From NCBI GenBank assembly GCA_025403435.1, contig CM046347.1, positions 26,982,597 through 27,046,596 of the forward strand: DNA of 64,000 nucleotides, read 5' to 3'. Shown here piece by piece: positions 35,321-47,693 of the stretch. Every line of letters starts with the position of its first letter. The stretch's first letter is position 1. A program made the translations under genes and the position numbers. The stretch comes from Artocarpus heterophyllus (Eukaryota > Streptophyta > Magnoliopsida > Rosales > Moraceae). A model generated the notes under the pieces. It saw only the letters and a list, made by a program, of their open reading frames with translations. It was not told the origin of the DNA and ran no database searches.

Positions 35321-36259
35321 TCAATTACAATGAATACGTACATTCGTAATGTGGGAAATCTTGTGCCAATCTTGCCCCGTACCTCTCTGACACCGTGGAT
35401 TTAACAAAGGACAGTTATAGATAACCAAAGAAGAAAGAGACGAGGGCAGCCCCTCCTCAGGCAAGCACTCCAGATTTTCGAAATCAGAAATTAGCAAAGA
35501 TTTAAGGGAGTTGAGGTGTTGAAAGCCCAAGCGATTCAGGTCTCTAAGGTTTGGAAAACCCGCAATACAGAGCATTGTAAGAGAAGTGGGCAGTCCCTCT
35601 TCTAGCAAGCTCTGGAGCCCTTCCAAATGTCGAATAGTCAACGTTTTAAGAGAGATGAGGTGTTGTAAGCCTCGCTTCCCAGTATTCTCTTCTTCTTCTA
35701 GTGAGTTGGAGTTGTTATACTGGAGATTCTTGCAAAGCGAAATTTCCAACCTTTCAAGGGTGATTAGGTGTGGAAAGGAGGCCCTGCCTATGTCTTCAAG
35801 GCTTGCAAGGCATCGGATCTCAAGAGAAGTCAGAGACGTGGGTAGCCCGTTTTCTGACAAGCGCCGAAGATTTTCACAATGATGAATTTCTAAATTTTTA
35901 AGGGAGGTGAGGTGGCTAAGGCCCTTTCCAAGGTCTTCTATTTTTGAAAGTGCATTTAATGTGAGAGAAGTAAGAGATGTCGGCAGCATCTCTCCCGAAA
36001 TGCTCTGGAGCTCTTTGCAATCTTCAATTATCAACCCTTCAAGACTAGAAAAACATCCACCATCTTCATGGACTTCAGGAAATGACCACTCTTGCCACTT
36101 TTCCATATCATTAAATTTTACAGATTTTAAAGATCTAAATGGCTTTATATTGGAAGAACCACCATCATGGTAAAATTCAACACCTATTCTTTCCACACGA
36201 GGACAACGACCAATTTCAAGAGCTTGGAGAGAAGGAAGTTCACCAAGAGAAGGCAACTT
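35321..36259 (-). pseudogene. C-terminal LRR part of CNL-B, beyond the premature stop
   Basis: These 313 codons, counting the final stop, continue the CNL-B frame after the TAA at 36260-36262. They start KLPSLGELPSLQAL, contain about ten leucine-rich repeats and end CPLLNPRCQRGTGQDWHKI... with a stop. CNL-A and CNL-C have TGT (Cys) at the break, so two adjacent base changes made the stop. No other frame break is present. Confidence 0.8.
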
Positions 36260-38623
36260 TTAAAGGTTGTGACAACCGTATAGGCGTACGACAACCATTT
36301 TGGTATATGAACGGTAACCTAGCCATTTGGAGAATGCTTCATCTCTGTAACCGATTATAGAAAGCCGTTCCAAATTTGTGTGAGGTTGGAGTGCATCGAG
36401 TACTTCTATATCTTTCTTTGAATTATCAATACCATCATTAGTGCTCCAGCGGTAGTGTAGCCCCTTGAGATACCCCTTATGCTTTAAATTAGCCTCCCTA
36501 GCATCTTCAACATCAACGTTTTCAAGCTTCGAGATTGTAAAATGTCCAGATAGATGACGCAACCCACTCAACTCTTTAATGTTAGAACCACCAGTTTTGC
36601 ACGAAACAAAATCACTTAGCGTCTGCAAGTCTTCCAGATTGCGCATGTTAGGCGGCATCTTCTCAAGAGGTACAACTTTGATATCAAGATGGCGCAACTT
36701 GACTAGGTTTCCCATTTCAGTTGGCAACTGAGTTAGTTGTTGGCACCCTGTTAATCGCAGTGTCTGCAAATTGTATAGACTACAAAGTGTATTAGGTATC
36801 TCTTCAATAGTACTATATGAAAAATCCAAGAGCCTCAGATGCTTCAATTTTCCAATCGAATGAGGCAGCACTCTGGAATTAACAAATAAAGAAAGGGCTC
36901 TTAAGCGTCCTCCTACTGACAACAATAGCTCCAGTTCCTGCCTTCCAGTACGCGATCTATGAAAGTGCGATGATAATTGTAAGCAACTACGGATGCTCTT
37001 AGCTGCAGATAAACCTTCAAAACTCTCTAAACCATCATATGCAGAATATGAAAAATAACGAGTCTTTTCAGGAAATTTGACCTTGTCTTCGCCGGCCAAC
37101 CTATAAGAAAATTCACCCGATACAAACACTGCTAAATCTTGTGTGAGGTCATGCATTAAGATAGTTGACTTATTCGTACTCAATGGTTGGAACAATGACC
37201 TTGATATCAGATCCTGGAAATATGCTTTCCCCACATCCTCGATTTTCACCCTACTGTTTCCAGGTTGAAATTCCAAAAGACCTTCCGCCATCCATAGCAG
37301 TATTATTTCTTCCTTTCTATGTTCATTCATTTTATAATCCTTAGGAAATATCGAACAATATGCAAAGCATCGCTTCAGATGAGAAGGAAGATAATGATAG
37401 CTCAACCAAAGAGAAGGCAAAATGTTGCTATTCTGTAGCTTCCATATGTCGTCGTGCAGTATCCCTTCCCATTCCTCTGGATCTGTCATGGAGCGTAGGA
37501 GACCAGCTAGAGACTTGACAGCTAAAGGAACACCCTTGCACTTCTCAACAATTTTCTTGCCAATCACATACAAGTCTTTATGTTCGTCCAAACTTGTATC
37601 CTTAAATGCATGTTGTTTAAATAACGTCCAACAATCATCATCGGATACTTTCTCGAGGCAATATGTTGGCATGTTTCCCAACTTGTTTGCAACATTGCCA
37701 ATACGTGTCGTGATAATGATCTTGCTTCCAACTGCTCCAGATCGGATAGAACTTAGTAAGGGCTCCCAATGATCATAGTTGTCGTCCCATACATCATCCA
37801 GAACAAAGAGAAACCTCTTGTCCTTCAATTCCTCCTTTAACTTACGTAGAAGTTGATAGCCGCCCTCAATTTCACATTTTTTCGAGATAATCTCTTCTAG
37901 AATTTGCTTAGCTATTTTGGAAATATCAGATTCATCAGATACAATAACCCATGATCTGATATCAAACTGATTCTTAACTCGTTCATCCTCAAATACGAGT
38001 TGAGCAAGGGTGGTCTTGCCGATACCACCCATGCCCACTATGGGAATCACAGATATCTTGTCGCTACTATTGCCATCATCTGGCAACAATAGCTTAATAA
38101 TTTTCTCCTTATCATCATGCCTTCCAAAAACAGACGAGTCATCTGCCAAAGGAGCAAGTAATCTTTGTGGAAGTCTACCAGTGACATCTTGTTTTAGACC
38201 AAGGTCATCCTTTTGTTTGACAATAAACTGCAGCCTATCAAGGATCTCTCCTATCGCTTGATCAAATTGAATGTAAAAACTAGAAATTGTGAATTCGAGT
38301 TTCTTAAAGCGGCTTGCAGATTTAGTTTCAATCTCGTACCTCAAAGTTTCATAGTTGATGCCGTCCAGCAACTCCTCTGCAGCACAAATGGCGTCTTTGA
38401 GCTCACAAAGCCACTGTCTCACATTTGGGTTAGTGAGTTGTTTCATCTCAGCATCATCCAAGACTTGATTAGCAGAGCACAACATGATCTTCAGCTTCTT
38501 GAGCAGCTTGCCATCGAGTTTCAATCCCCGGAAGAAGTTGAGGTACTCAGGAGAATCGAGCTTGTCAAACAGCTTCCCAAACAAAGATGAGAGGAAAGCT
38601 CCCCCAACAAGTCCAGCAGCCAT
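36260..38623 (-). CDS. CNL-B: CC-NB-ARC-LRR resistance protein, RPP13-like, truncated
   Basis: Paralogue of CNL-A in unit 2, 787 residues from ATG 38621-38623 (MAAGLVGGAF). CC and NB-ARC are complete: GMGGIGKTT at 197-205, VLDDVWD at 274-280, SKIIITTR at 300-307, GVPLA at 364-368, MHD at 490-492 (followed by LTQDLA where A and C have LTHDLA). The LRR region starts near 580 and stops after about 200 residues, just before a KLPSLGELPSL repeat, so this is the shortest of the three. Private changes in the CC (WLCELKD, FYIQFDQ) and in the LRR (SGHFTISKLENV, LHYRWSTND) separate it from A and C. Product: truncated receptor or pseudogene. Confidence 0.9.
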   Translation of the reverse strand: MAAGLVGGAFLSSLFGKLFDKLDSPEYLNFFRGLKLDGKLLKKLKIMLCSANQVLDDAEMKQLTNPNVRQWLCELKDAICAAEELLDGINYETLRYEIETKSASRFKKLEFTISSFYIQFDQAIGEILDRLQFIVKQKDDLGLKQDVTGRLPQRLLAPLADDSSVFGRHDDKEKIIKLLLPDDGNSSDKISVIPIVGMGGIGKTTLAQLVFEDERVKNQFDIRSWVIVSDESDISKIAKQILEEIISKKCEIEGGYQLLRKLKEELKDKRFLFVLDDVWDDNYDHWEPLLSSIRSGAVGSKIIITTRIGNVANKLGNMPTYCLEKVSDDDCWTLFKQHAFKDTSLDEHKDLYVIGKKIVEKCKGVPLAVKSLAGLLRSMTDPEEWEGILHDDIWKLQNSNILPSLWLSYHYLPSHLKRCFAYCSIFPKDYKMNEHRKEEIILLWMAEGLLEFQPGNSRVKIEDVGKAYFQDLISRSLFQPLSTNKSTILMHDLTQDLAVFVSGEFSYRLAGEDKVKFPEKTRYFSYSAYDGLESFEGLSAAKSIRSCLQLSSHFHRSRTGRQELELLLSVGGRLRALSLFVNSRVLPHSIGKLKHLRLLDFSYSTIEEIPNTLCSLYNLQTLRLTGCQQLTQLPTEMGNLVKLRHLDIKVVPLEKMPPNMRNLEDLQTLSDFVSCKTGGSNIKELSGLRHLSGHFTISKLENVDVEDAREANLKHKGYLKGLHYRWSTNDGIDNSKKDIEVLDALQPHTNLERLSIIGYRDEAFSKWLGYRSYTKMVVVRLYGCHNL

Positions 38624-39345
38624 GTATTGTTGATGATTTTGCAGTTACACAAGGAAGGATAGAAAAAAAGAAAGAGAGAAGAAAGAAAGGAAAGTTTGGT
38701 GAGACCTCTATTGCAGCTTACACGCAGGGGAAACACAGGAAACCGAAGTCCGGGGTTGTGCTATTGCTCTGTGAAAGAAAAGTTTGGGGTCAATAGGAAA
38801 AAGGTGGAAGGCACTAAACAGGCACAAGTGGGGGCCACCGTTCTTTTTCGAATGGTACTTACTGGACAGCTTGTTAATTTCATCAAAGAAAAAATAATCA
38901 CTCCCGGGTAAAAAAATAATAATAGCCGGCAAGCATATCAAGGGAAACAATTAGCAGCAACTTGACAAAAAAGAATTATTTCCTTAATTTCATCTACTCT
39001 ATGTTTAAGAAAAAAACAAAACAGAACAGAGAGAGAAAATGTTGTTATTTCTGCCACTAAGTGATGCTGTAAAAGACAAAAAAAAAAGCAAAGAAAAAAA
39101 ATACTCAGTCCACACGCAAAGCAAAGCACAGTGCTTTCTTCGAAAGTTCCCAGGAACCCTGTTAATTGAATTTAACTCCGACTAGCCCTTTTCCCTTTGA
39201 CCTAAATCAAATAACAAAAATAAATCGAGATTAAACAGGAAAAACAAAACAAAACAGAGAGAGATAACGTTGTATTTGCAGCCATTAACTGATGCGGCAA
39301 AAGAAAGAAAAATGAATACCCAAAGATAACGTGTAACGTCCAAAA
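38624..39345 (-). promoter_or_regulatory. Upstream region of CNL-B (modules X, Y, Z)
   Basis: Same three blocks in the same order as upstream of CNL-A, with small indels. The leader next to the ATG is purine-rich on the plus strand (gaaagagagaagaaagaaagg). Regulatory function is inferred from position and conservation. Confidence 0.5.
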
Positions 39346-39549
39346 TTTTAAGGGAAAAAAAGAGTAAAATAGTATATTAAGCTAAATCTTAGTAAATAAT
39401 ATCATATGGTTTTCAAATATGCCATACATAACATATCATGATAAATTGATTTGTATCGCATGAGAAATTGAGAACAAAAATCCTAAAATACCCTCATCTT
39501 TGTATCCTATATATCTCTTACCCTCTTCTTTCGTGGGCACCGCCACCAA

Positions 39550-40195
39550 CCATGTAAATACAATATGCATCAAGAAATACTATTTTTATCGTGTAAATAC
39601 AAAAATTTGCCTATGACTTCGTTGGACCTCTGGTGGCTGAGAAATACAATATTTTTAAGGAAATATCATATTTACCATGTAAAAATAAAAATTCACCAAC
39701 GACTTTGCTAGACCTCTGATAGGTGAAAAATACAATATTACCATATAAATACAAAAATACAACAGCGACTTTGCCAAACCACCGGCAGCCGAGAAATACA
39801 ATATTTACCAAGAAATACCATATTTACCATGTAATATAAAAATTCACTAGAGACTTGTCGGACTGTCGATGACTGGAAAATATAGTACTTCACTTGAAGT
39901 CCTGTATTATGGTGTAAATACAAAAATTCACCAGTGACTTTGCTGGATCGTTGGTGGCTGAAAAATATAGTATTTCACTTGAAAACTGTATTACCGTGTA
40001 AATATAAAAATTTATCAACGACTATGCCGGACTATCGACAGCAGGAAAATACAATATTTAGCAGCAAATACATTATTTACAGTGTAATATAAAATTTTTT
40101 TGACGACTTCGCTCAATTGTCGGTGATCGTATAAATACAAATTCATTGACGATTTCTCCGGACCATCACCGATCGGAAAATACAGTATTTCACTT
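39550..40195. repeat. Minisatellite of diverged units upstream of CNL-B
   Basis: Unit-2 copy of the array at 24160-24810, with the same number and order of units as far as I can follow. Confidence 0.75.
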
Positions 40196-40266
40196 CAATT
40201 CCTTCTTCTAAGCTAAAAGCCTCTCACATCTTAACCAAAAAAAAAAACTTTTGACCAAAACGTTAT

Positions 40267-40424
40267 GGCCCTATTTGTTCTTGTTCTCATAATTTTTTGA
40301 AATATTTTTGCACATTTTTTGAAGCAAAAATTTTAAAAACACTTTTAGTATAATTTTCAAAAAATTCTCATTTTTCAAAACAAAAATATTTTCACTTATT
40401 TTAAAAACAATACCAAACAACCCC
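40267..40424. mobile_element. MITE-like element, unit 2 copy
   Basis: Same element as 24887-25044, with a handful of substitutions. Confidence 0.5.
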
Positions 40425-40439
40425 TATAGTTTTGGTCGA

Positions 40440-40725
40440 CAATGCTCACACGTCAAACATTTCACACTCTTATATATAGTTAGATAAATTATTTTGCGCT
40501 GGTGTCTTTTCTCTCCTATAGAGTTTTATTCTCTTTCTTGGTGTGCCTCTCTCTTCTCTTTTTTAAAATCGCAGTCTGACTTTGCCTTTCGGCTGGCCGT
40601 AGGACCCTGGCTCTAAAGGCAGCTCTTGGCCCACGACAAACTTGGTGATGGTGTTTATGTTGGAAACTACAATCAGTTAGGCATAGCGGAATTTTAAAAA
40701 ATTTTAATGCCAATATATTAATTTA
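40440..40725. other. Conserved TATA-containing block, unit 2
   Basis: Counterpart of 25060-25345: TATA-like cttatatatag, pyrimidine-rich leader and the GC-richer tract. No protein recognised. Confidence 0.35.
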
Positions 40726-42957
40726 TAATTTAATTCATACACATGTTGTAACAATTTGTTTAACACAGTTGCATGTTTTTTCGCCTTGAAATGACACAGT
40801 TGCATGTTTGATTCCACCGACTTCCAGTTTTTTCTTTACCTAGTTGAGTATCATGTGTGATATGGTGAGTGTAATTTTACAACTACTATGTCTTAGTGAA
40901 AATTTTAATTATCCCGTAATTATCTTGGCTGGTAGTTAATATGCAACTAACACCAATGTAAGCCAGAATGAAACGATTTAAGAAAAAAGTTGGAGTTTTA
41001 AAATATACAAAAGAATATTATATTGTTAAAGTGTTACACCTCATTCTAGGAACCAAATCCATTTACGCGTGACTATATAATACATGAATATTAGGTTTTT
41101 TTTTTTTATATAGGAATATGCATGAATATTAGCTACTTCACATACATCATTACTATAGCTCAACATGTCAAACAGCACAAGATTGTTACTAAGGTCCATA
41201 TATCACAATATTTCCGTTACATTTTTTCCCCTGATTCTTTTTTGCATTAATCTTTCTTCCGAGGGTTTTTGATAATCTAAACAATTAGTGTTGCCTTACA
41301 CTTGTGGGCAAACAATGTCGCTCTTATGGATAATATAATCTATGCCCAGATTGAAAACTCCAGGGATTAAACGAATGGCAACTTGTGTAAATAAAGATGA
41401 AAAAGATGATTAAAAAGACAGAAGATGGGTTTGCCTGTGCTATGCTAAAACCCAACTCATATTTATTTCAATTAAGAGCCCAAATGGTAAGTCATTTTTA
41501 CAAAATCATAATCTGATTAACCGGATATGTAGAAGAGCAGGTGATGATCAAAATCATTACCCCAAGAACAGTCACAACCATCGGACAAAAGATCAATGGC
41601 CGGAAAAGAAAAGTTCGAACCGTCCAAACAACTTCTACCGTTCGGACAATCTTTTTTACTAAAATGACTAAATAGGACAACTAAGAAACGTGGAGGAAAA
41701 AAAGGTTGAAAAGTATGCTGCCGACTAAATCAAACAACATCGCGTTTAAGGTTGAAAGAAAGAGCGTGGAACATTACCGCAACATCTCATTTAAGTTTCA
41801 CAAGCACCTCATAAATGGTAACCCTGTCAATCAGCAATTTGCTAACTGTTTAAAATGGACAGTTGAATATTATTGCAACAAGTTGATCTGCCAAAAAAAC
41901 AAAATGATCTACTCTATATCGTTGAAACTAAAAAAACTTGTTACCACAAGAATTAAACAATGTCTCCTTTGAATTTTTTTTTCCCTGCAAAGCCTCTCAT
42001 ACGCTATTTTCCAATATGTACATACTAAATTATGCACACTATAATTGGCCAACTAAATTTGTTTTTCTCTCTCTATTTATGCACATAAATAATATGGAAC
42101 CATAAACATTTTTATTGAAACAGTATTTCAAATCCCTCAATTTTTTTGTCTATTTTTAAATCATATATTTTAGACGTCGCATATTAATTTTCATATCTAA
42201 TTTGCCTGTAGAGGTAGTTTTCCAAGTAATTCTTATTTAAAAAAATTTTCTCAATTATGCTCCTAGCTAAATATTTTTTCTCCTAGTGTTTTGAAATATT
42301 ATATATAACTGCGGCCCTATACATACATTTTTTCCAAGTATATTTTTTTCCTAATTATGTTGGTGAAATATTTCTCGAATGTGGCATGCTTAAACCTCTC
42401 CTACAGCCATATCAAATACTATTTTCTGAATTATACCAACTAACTCGGTCACAGTCTAATTTGCTTCTCTATTCCTTTTAAAATGTTCTATACTTAAACG
42501 TACTTAAATGCTTGTTTTCAGAGAATATTAAATCAAGAAAAGGTAAATTGCACTTCTCACCTTTAAATCATCGCCATTGCCAAGTCAAATATTGAATTTA
42601 TAATTTTGACGATTAGGATCTTGTATTTGAAAATCATTGTTAAGGTAATCTAATCAATAATGGACTTCAATTAATAAACAACTATTATGGTCCAAAATGA
42701 AAAAGTTAAAAAATAAATAAACAAAAACTCCATGGTATAACTTGTCAACCAACGAAAAATTTGGTGTACACATGTGAACTATAACAAATTTCTAAATTAG
42801 TATGATTTTCAAAATATATATTTTGTGGTCCAAGTTGTCAAATATATTTAAAATGTACATGTAAATAATCAACCAATAATTAAAATAAACTCTTTAAAAA
42901 AAATAAATCCACCTACTTAAAATTCAACAAACAAAATATGTCCACATGCGTTTAACT

Positions 42958-43017
<60 letters not shown>

Positions 43018-43789
43018 TATTTCATAATATGTTGGTCAAGATTTGTGTTTTATTTTCAATATTTTATATTGAGATGTTATTTTGAAAGACGTATCTTTAT
43101 TTGATCTTCCATAATAATCGTCGTGTTTGATGTCAATATTGTAGTTAATTTGGGTGCTTGAAAGTGGGAAAAATATGGTCATTAACCCAAAATATATTGT
43201 CCTCAAACGGAGGTAACTTCAATGATAGTACGATTATTGGTTGTTTTCATAGTTATTGGGAAAAAAAGGTCTTTCTTTCCCTTATTTATAGATTTACAAC
43301 AAATAAAAAACAAAAAAACCTCAAGATCAAAATGTCCCCCTGTCTAGCCTCGGAAGCGCATAGCCGCGCCCGTCTACTGGTGCGGCCGTGTGTGTTTGGC
43401 TTTGCTTTGAATTTTGGCCCTGCTGGGCGCTGCGTGGCCGTATGAGTTTCATGGTGATAACTCAAAAGGCATAAATTAGACTCCACACTTTATAACATTT
43501 TATCCATTCAAAAACTAAAAAGTACTTAAAAAGAAAACTTATTACAACTTGCATTATGAGTCAAATTATTATTTTGCTCTCACCAATAAACTTAATAAAT
43601 ATTAATTAATCAATGGATTATTAATTATTTGATCATTTATTTTATTTTTTCCCGGTCAAACCCTAATCAATAAAAGGAAAACAATTTTCTTAACATCGCA
43701 TTCAAGTTTCACAACTTGCTCATAAATGGTCTCAGATTAAAGTAACCCTGTCAATCAGCAATTTTCCTAATTGGTCAAAATTGACAGTC
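40726..43789. other. Unit-2 spacer without a recognised gene
   Basis: AT-rich. 40860-41186 is present here and in unit 3 but missing from unit 1. The hydrophobic minus-strand frame (41498-41680) and the plus-strand frame (41706-41972) parallel those of unit 1. Near 43255 the sequence jumps from the equivalent of 27520 to the equivalent of 28850. The GC-rich patch at 43340-43460 matches 28910-29040. Confidence 0.4.
42958..43013. repeat. (TA)n microsatellite, expanded in unit 2
   Basis: About 27 TA units; the matching site in unit 1 (27259-27270) has about six. Confidence 0.9.
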
Positions 43790-44650
43790 CAATATTATTG
43801 AAACAACTAGCTGCAACTTGACAAACAACAATTGTTACCTTAATTTCATCTACTATCTACTCTGTGTTTTTTTTTAAAAAAAAAACAACAAAACAAAACA
43901 GAGAGAAATAATGTTGTTATTGCAGCCACTAAATGATGCGGTAAAAGACAGAAAAAAAAAAGTTCGCACGTAAAGCAAAGGAAAAAAAAAAATACTCGGT
44001 CCACATGTAACGCAAAGCATAGAGCTTTCTTCGAAAGAAAGGAAAGTTTGGTGAGATCTCTCTTGCAGCTTACACGCAGGGTCAACAAAGGAAACTGAAC
44101 TCCGGGTTGTGCTATTGCTTTGTGAAAGAAAAGTTAGGAAAAGGGTCGATCTACCATTCTTTTTCCAATGGTACTCACTGGACAGCTTATTAATTTCATC
44201 ACAGAAAAGATAAATCACTTCAGGGTCCAAAAAAAAAAAATTAATATCTGGCTAGCACGTTAAGGGAAACAATTAGCTGCAGCTTGACAAACAAGAATTA
44301 TTGCCTGAATTTTATCTGCTCTTTGTTTAAAAAACACAAAACAAAATAAAAACAAAACAAAACAAAACAAAAGGGGGAGAGATAATGTTGCTATACTAAA
44401 TGATGCCGTAAAAGACAAAAAAAAAAAAAAAAGGGGAAGAAAAAATACTTAGTTACATGTAAAGCAAAGCACAGACCTTTCTCGGAAAGTTCCTACAAAC
44501 CTGATGATTGAATTTAACCCTGACTAGCCCTTTTTTCCTTTTAGTTAAATCAAATAACAAAAATAAAATGAGATTAAACGGGAAAAACAAAAAAAAAAAC
44601 AAAACAAAGAGAGATAAAGATGTTATTGCAGCCACTAAATGATACGGTAA
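43790..44650 (-). repeat. Orphan CNL upstream modules, order Y-X-Y-Z, unit 2
   Basis: Counterpart of 29340-30240: Y (about 43800-44037), X (44037-44232), Y (44260-44490), Z (44490-44640). No CNL coding sequence is attached. Confidence 0.7.
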
Positions 44651-45113
44651 AAGACAACCAAAATTTTAATTAGTTTGATCATGTATAAATTTAAATTATT
44701 AGTGTGTCATAATTTAAATATCGTCATTTGCGTTAATTAAATTTTATACATAAAATTTTGTTTCCATAGAATTTTATTTCCATTTTGAATGATTTAGTTT
44801 TTGATTTAACATTTTAATTCTTGAAATTTCCACTATTTTTTTTAAAAACTAAATTCCATTGACACCCTTATGTTTTACTTAAATTACAGTGACACCCCGT
44901 GAACCAAAACTAATCACACTAACAACCCTTGACTATTCAAAAAAATTATAGAAAGAACCTCTCCATGAGAGTTGATCATTAATCTAGTTTTACATAAATT
45001 ACAATGATACTCCCTGGACCAAAACTAATCATCCTAACAAACAAGAATTTATTGCCTTAATTTGATCTACTCTATGTTGTTAAAACAATATTATTGCATC
45101 CACTAAATGAAGT
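44651..45113. other. Spacer ending at the second duplication junction
   Basis: Matches 30241-30670 and ends cactaaatgaagt, joined to Copia at 45114 exactly as at 30671. Confidence 0.6.
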
Positions 45114-45119
45114 GATCAT

Positions 45120-47684
45120 ATGACCGGTTGCTCCAAGTTGTTCTCATTTTATAGTCCCTGTGTAGGCAATATAAAGGTCAAGATTGCCGACGGTTCACTC
45201 TCGGTCATTGCCGGGAAAGAAACAGTCAAACTTACTCCCTTGTTAATTCTTCATGATGTTCTTCATGTCCCTAATTTGTCTTGTAATTTGTTGTCCATTA
45301 GTAAAATCACTTCTGATCAGCAGTGTCAAGCTAATTTTTATTCATCTTATTGTGAGTTTCGGGAATTGACTACGAGGAGGATGATTGGCAGTGCTAGGGA
45401 AAAGGATGAACTCTACTATTTTGAAGATTGATTGATTCGAATGGACAATGTCAAAAGACTTGTTTAAATTCTGCTTTTGCTCTTAAGGATAGTGATATTA
45501 TGTTATGGCATTATAAGCTAGGCCATCTTAATCTTCAGTATTTAAAACGATTGTTTCCAAATCTATTTCGGAATAAGAATCCATCTTCTTTTCAATGTGA
45601 AGTATGTCAATTTGGTAACCATCATCATGCATCTTTCTTCCCTCAACCTTACAAACTAACCACACCATTTATTGTGATCCATAGTGATATCTAGGGTCCA
45701 TGTCGAACACCTATATTTTTGGGTAAAAAGTGGTTTGTAATGTTTATTAATGATCACACAAGATTAAGTTGGGTTTCTTTGATGAAAGAAAAGCTGAAGT
45801 GGAAGAAATTTTCAAAAACTTTTACACCATGGTACAAACATAATTTCAAAAACCCATTCAAATTTTACGAAGTGATAATGGTCGAGAGTATTTCCAAAAG
45901 TGTTTTGAGTCATTTTTTCCTTGAAAAGGGAATTATTCAACATAGTTCTTGCATTGACACTCCACAATAGAATGGTTTGGCTGAAAGAAAAAACAAACAC
46001 CTATTGGAAGTAGCTCGGGCTTTACTCTTTGCTAATAAGGTACCTAAATATTTTTGGGGGGAAGCGGTTCTTACTACTACATATCTTATAAATCGGATGC
46101 CTAATAGTGTTTTGAACTTCGAAACACCTCTTGATGTGTTCTATAAATTTTACCCAACAACTAGGCTATCTTCTTCTTTACCCTTAAAAATATTTGGCTG
46201 TACCGCATTTGTTCATATTCACAATCATGATGATCATGACTCTATGAATTCTAACAAGGGAGCTACAGGGTTGAAACCATTTGACATTGTCTATTTAAGA
46301 CAGAAGGCAACTCAAAAGAACGGACCTTCCAATCCCTTGCACTGCCTAGAATCCGTGATTCCCCCAGGTAATGTTCTTATTGAGTCTCCACAAAATGCTC
46401 AACCTACTTCATTTTCAAATTCTAAGCCTCCTTGTTGGGTAACTGAACCAAGTACCAATTCTAAGTCAAATAATTCCAACCTTCCCGTAGCACACCAAAA
46501 GGGTGTGCGATCCTATACCCAACATCCCTTATCCCATTATGTGTCTTACAAAAGCCTCTCACCTCTCTTTCGTGGCTTTATCTCACAATTGTCTTGTATA
46601 GAGATTCCTAATAGCGTGCAGATGCTCTAAAAGTCCGTAAGTGGAAAGAGGCTATTTTAGAGGAGATGATGGCCCTTGAGAAGAACAACACATGAGAGTT
46701 AGTAGACCTGCCGAGAGGAAAGACAACTGTAGAGTGCAAATGGGTGTTTACTATCAAGTATAACTTTGATGGTTCCCTAAAACGATATAAAGCATGATTG
46801 GTTGCCAAGGAATTCACTCAAACCTATAGCATTGATTACCTATAAACTTTTGCTCTAGTTGCAAAACTGAATACCGTAAGAGTTCTCTTGTCATTTGCCG
46901 TGAACCTTGAGTGGCCTCTATAGCAATTGGATGTTAAGAATATATTTCTCAATGGAGACTTAGAGGAAGAAGTGTACATGGATGCACCTCCAGGATTTGA
47001 TAAAAAGTTTGGTACAAAGGTGTGTAGACTGAATAAATCTTTATATGGGTTGAAACAGTCGCCGAGAGCTTGGTTTGAGAAATTTACTTAGTTCATCAAA
47101 AGTCAAGGGTACTCTCAAGGGCAAGTTGATCATACAATGTTCATTAAACATTCACAGGGTGGGAAAATAGCTGTGCTGATTGTGTATGTGGATGATATAA
47201 TTCTCATTGGGGATGATGTATTTGAGATAAACCGGTTGAAAAGTTCCCTCTTCTTAACATTCGAGATCGAGGACTTAGGACCTATGAGATACTGTCTTGG
47301 TATGAAAGTTGCAAGATCAAAGAAGGGAATTATTGTCTCCCAACAAAAATATGTTCTTGATCTTCTTAAGGAGACTAGGATGAGCGATTGCAGACCAGTA
47401 GATACTCCAATTAATAATCAGAAACTTGGAGATGACAAGGAAGGTGATCCAGTGAATATAGCTCGTTATCAACATTGCACAAAATCTAGAACAACATGAC
47501 CGCACGAAACAAGTGGAAATTGCAAGACACTTCATCAAAGAGAAGATTGATTGTGGAGCTATTTGCATGCCTTTTGTCCCTACTATGCAACAAATAGTTG
47601 GTATTCTCACCAAGGGGTTGTTTAGGCCTAATTTTGAGCTTCTTTTAAGCAAATTGTGCATGATTGATATCTATGCACCAACTT
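45120..47684 (+). pseudogene. Decayed Copia pol, copy 3
   Basis: Protease end, GAG-pre-integrase (LWHYKLGHLNLQYL, CEVCQFGNHH) and integrase are recognisable. A frame break lies at 45428, a TAG follows HSDI (45692-45694), and another TAG stands just before NGLAERKNKH. The deletion at 46228 fuses the integrase end (VHIHNH) in frame with the linker before reverse transcriptase, leaving a 217-codon open frame at 45977-46630. Reverse transcriptase has several stops but keeps YVDD (47185-47196), the only copy to do so. RNase H shows the shared deletion near 47490. Confidence 0.85.
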
Positions 47685-47693
47685 GAGGGGAGA

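Larger units (their letters stand above)
30671..45113. repeat. Tandem segmental duplication, unit 2
   Basis: Second direct copy of the segment. It begins at the base equivalent to 15339, so the junction between units lies within Copia sequence. It carries CNL-B, a private MITE at 32129-32248, a long TA run at 42958-43013 and 327 bp (40860-41186) absent from unit 1. Confidence 0.85.
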
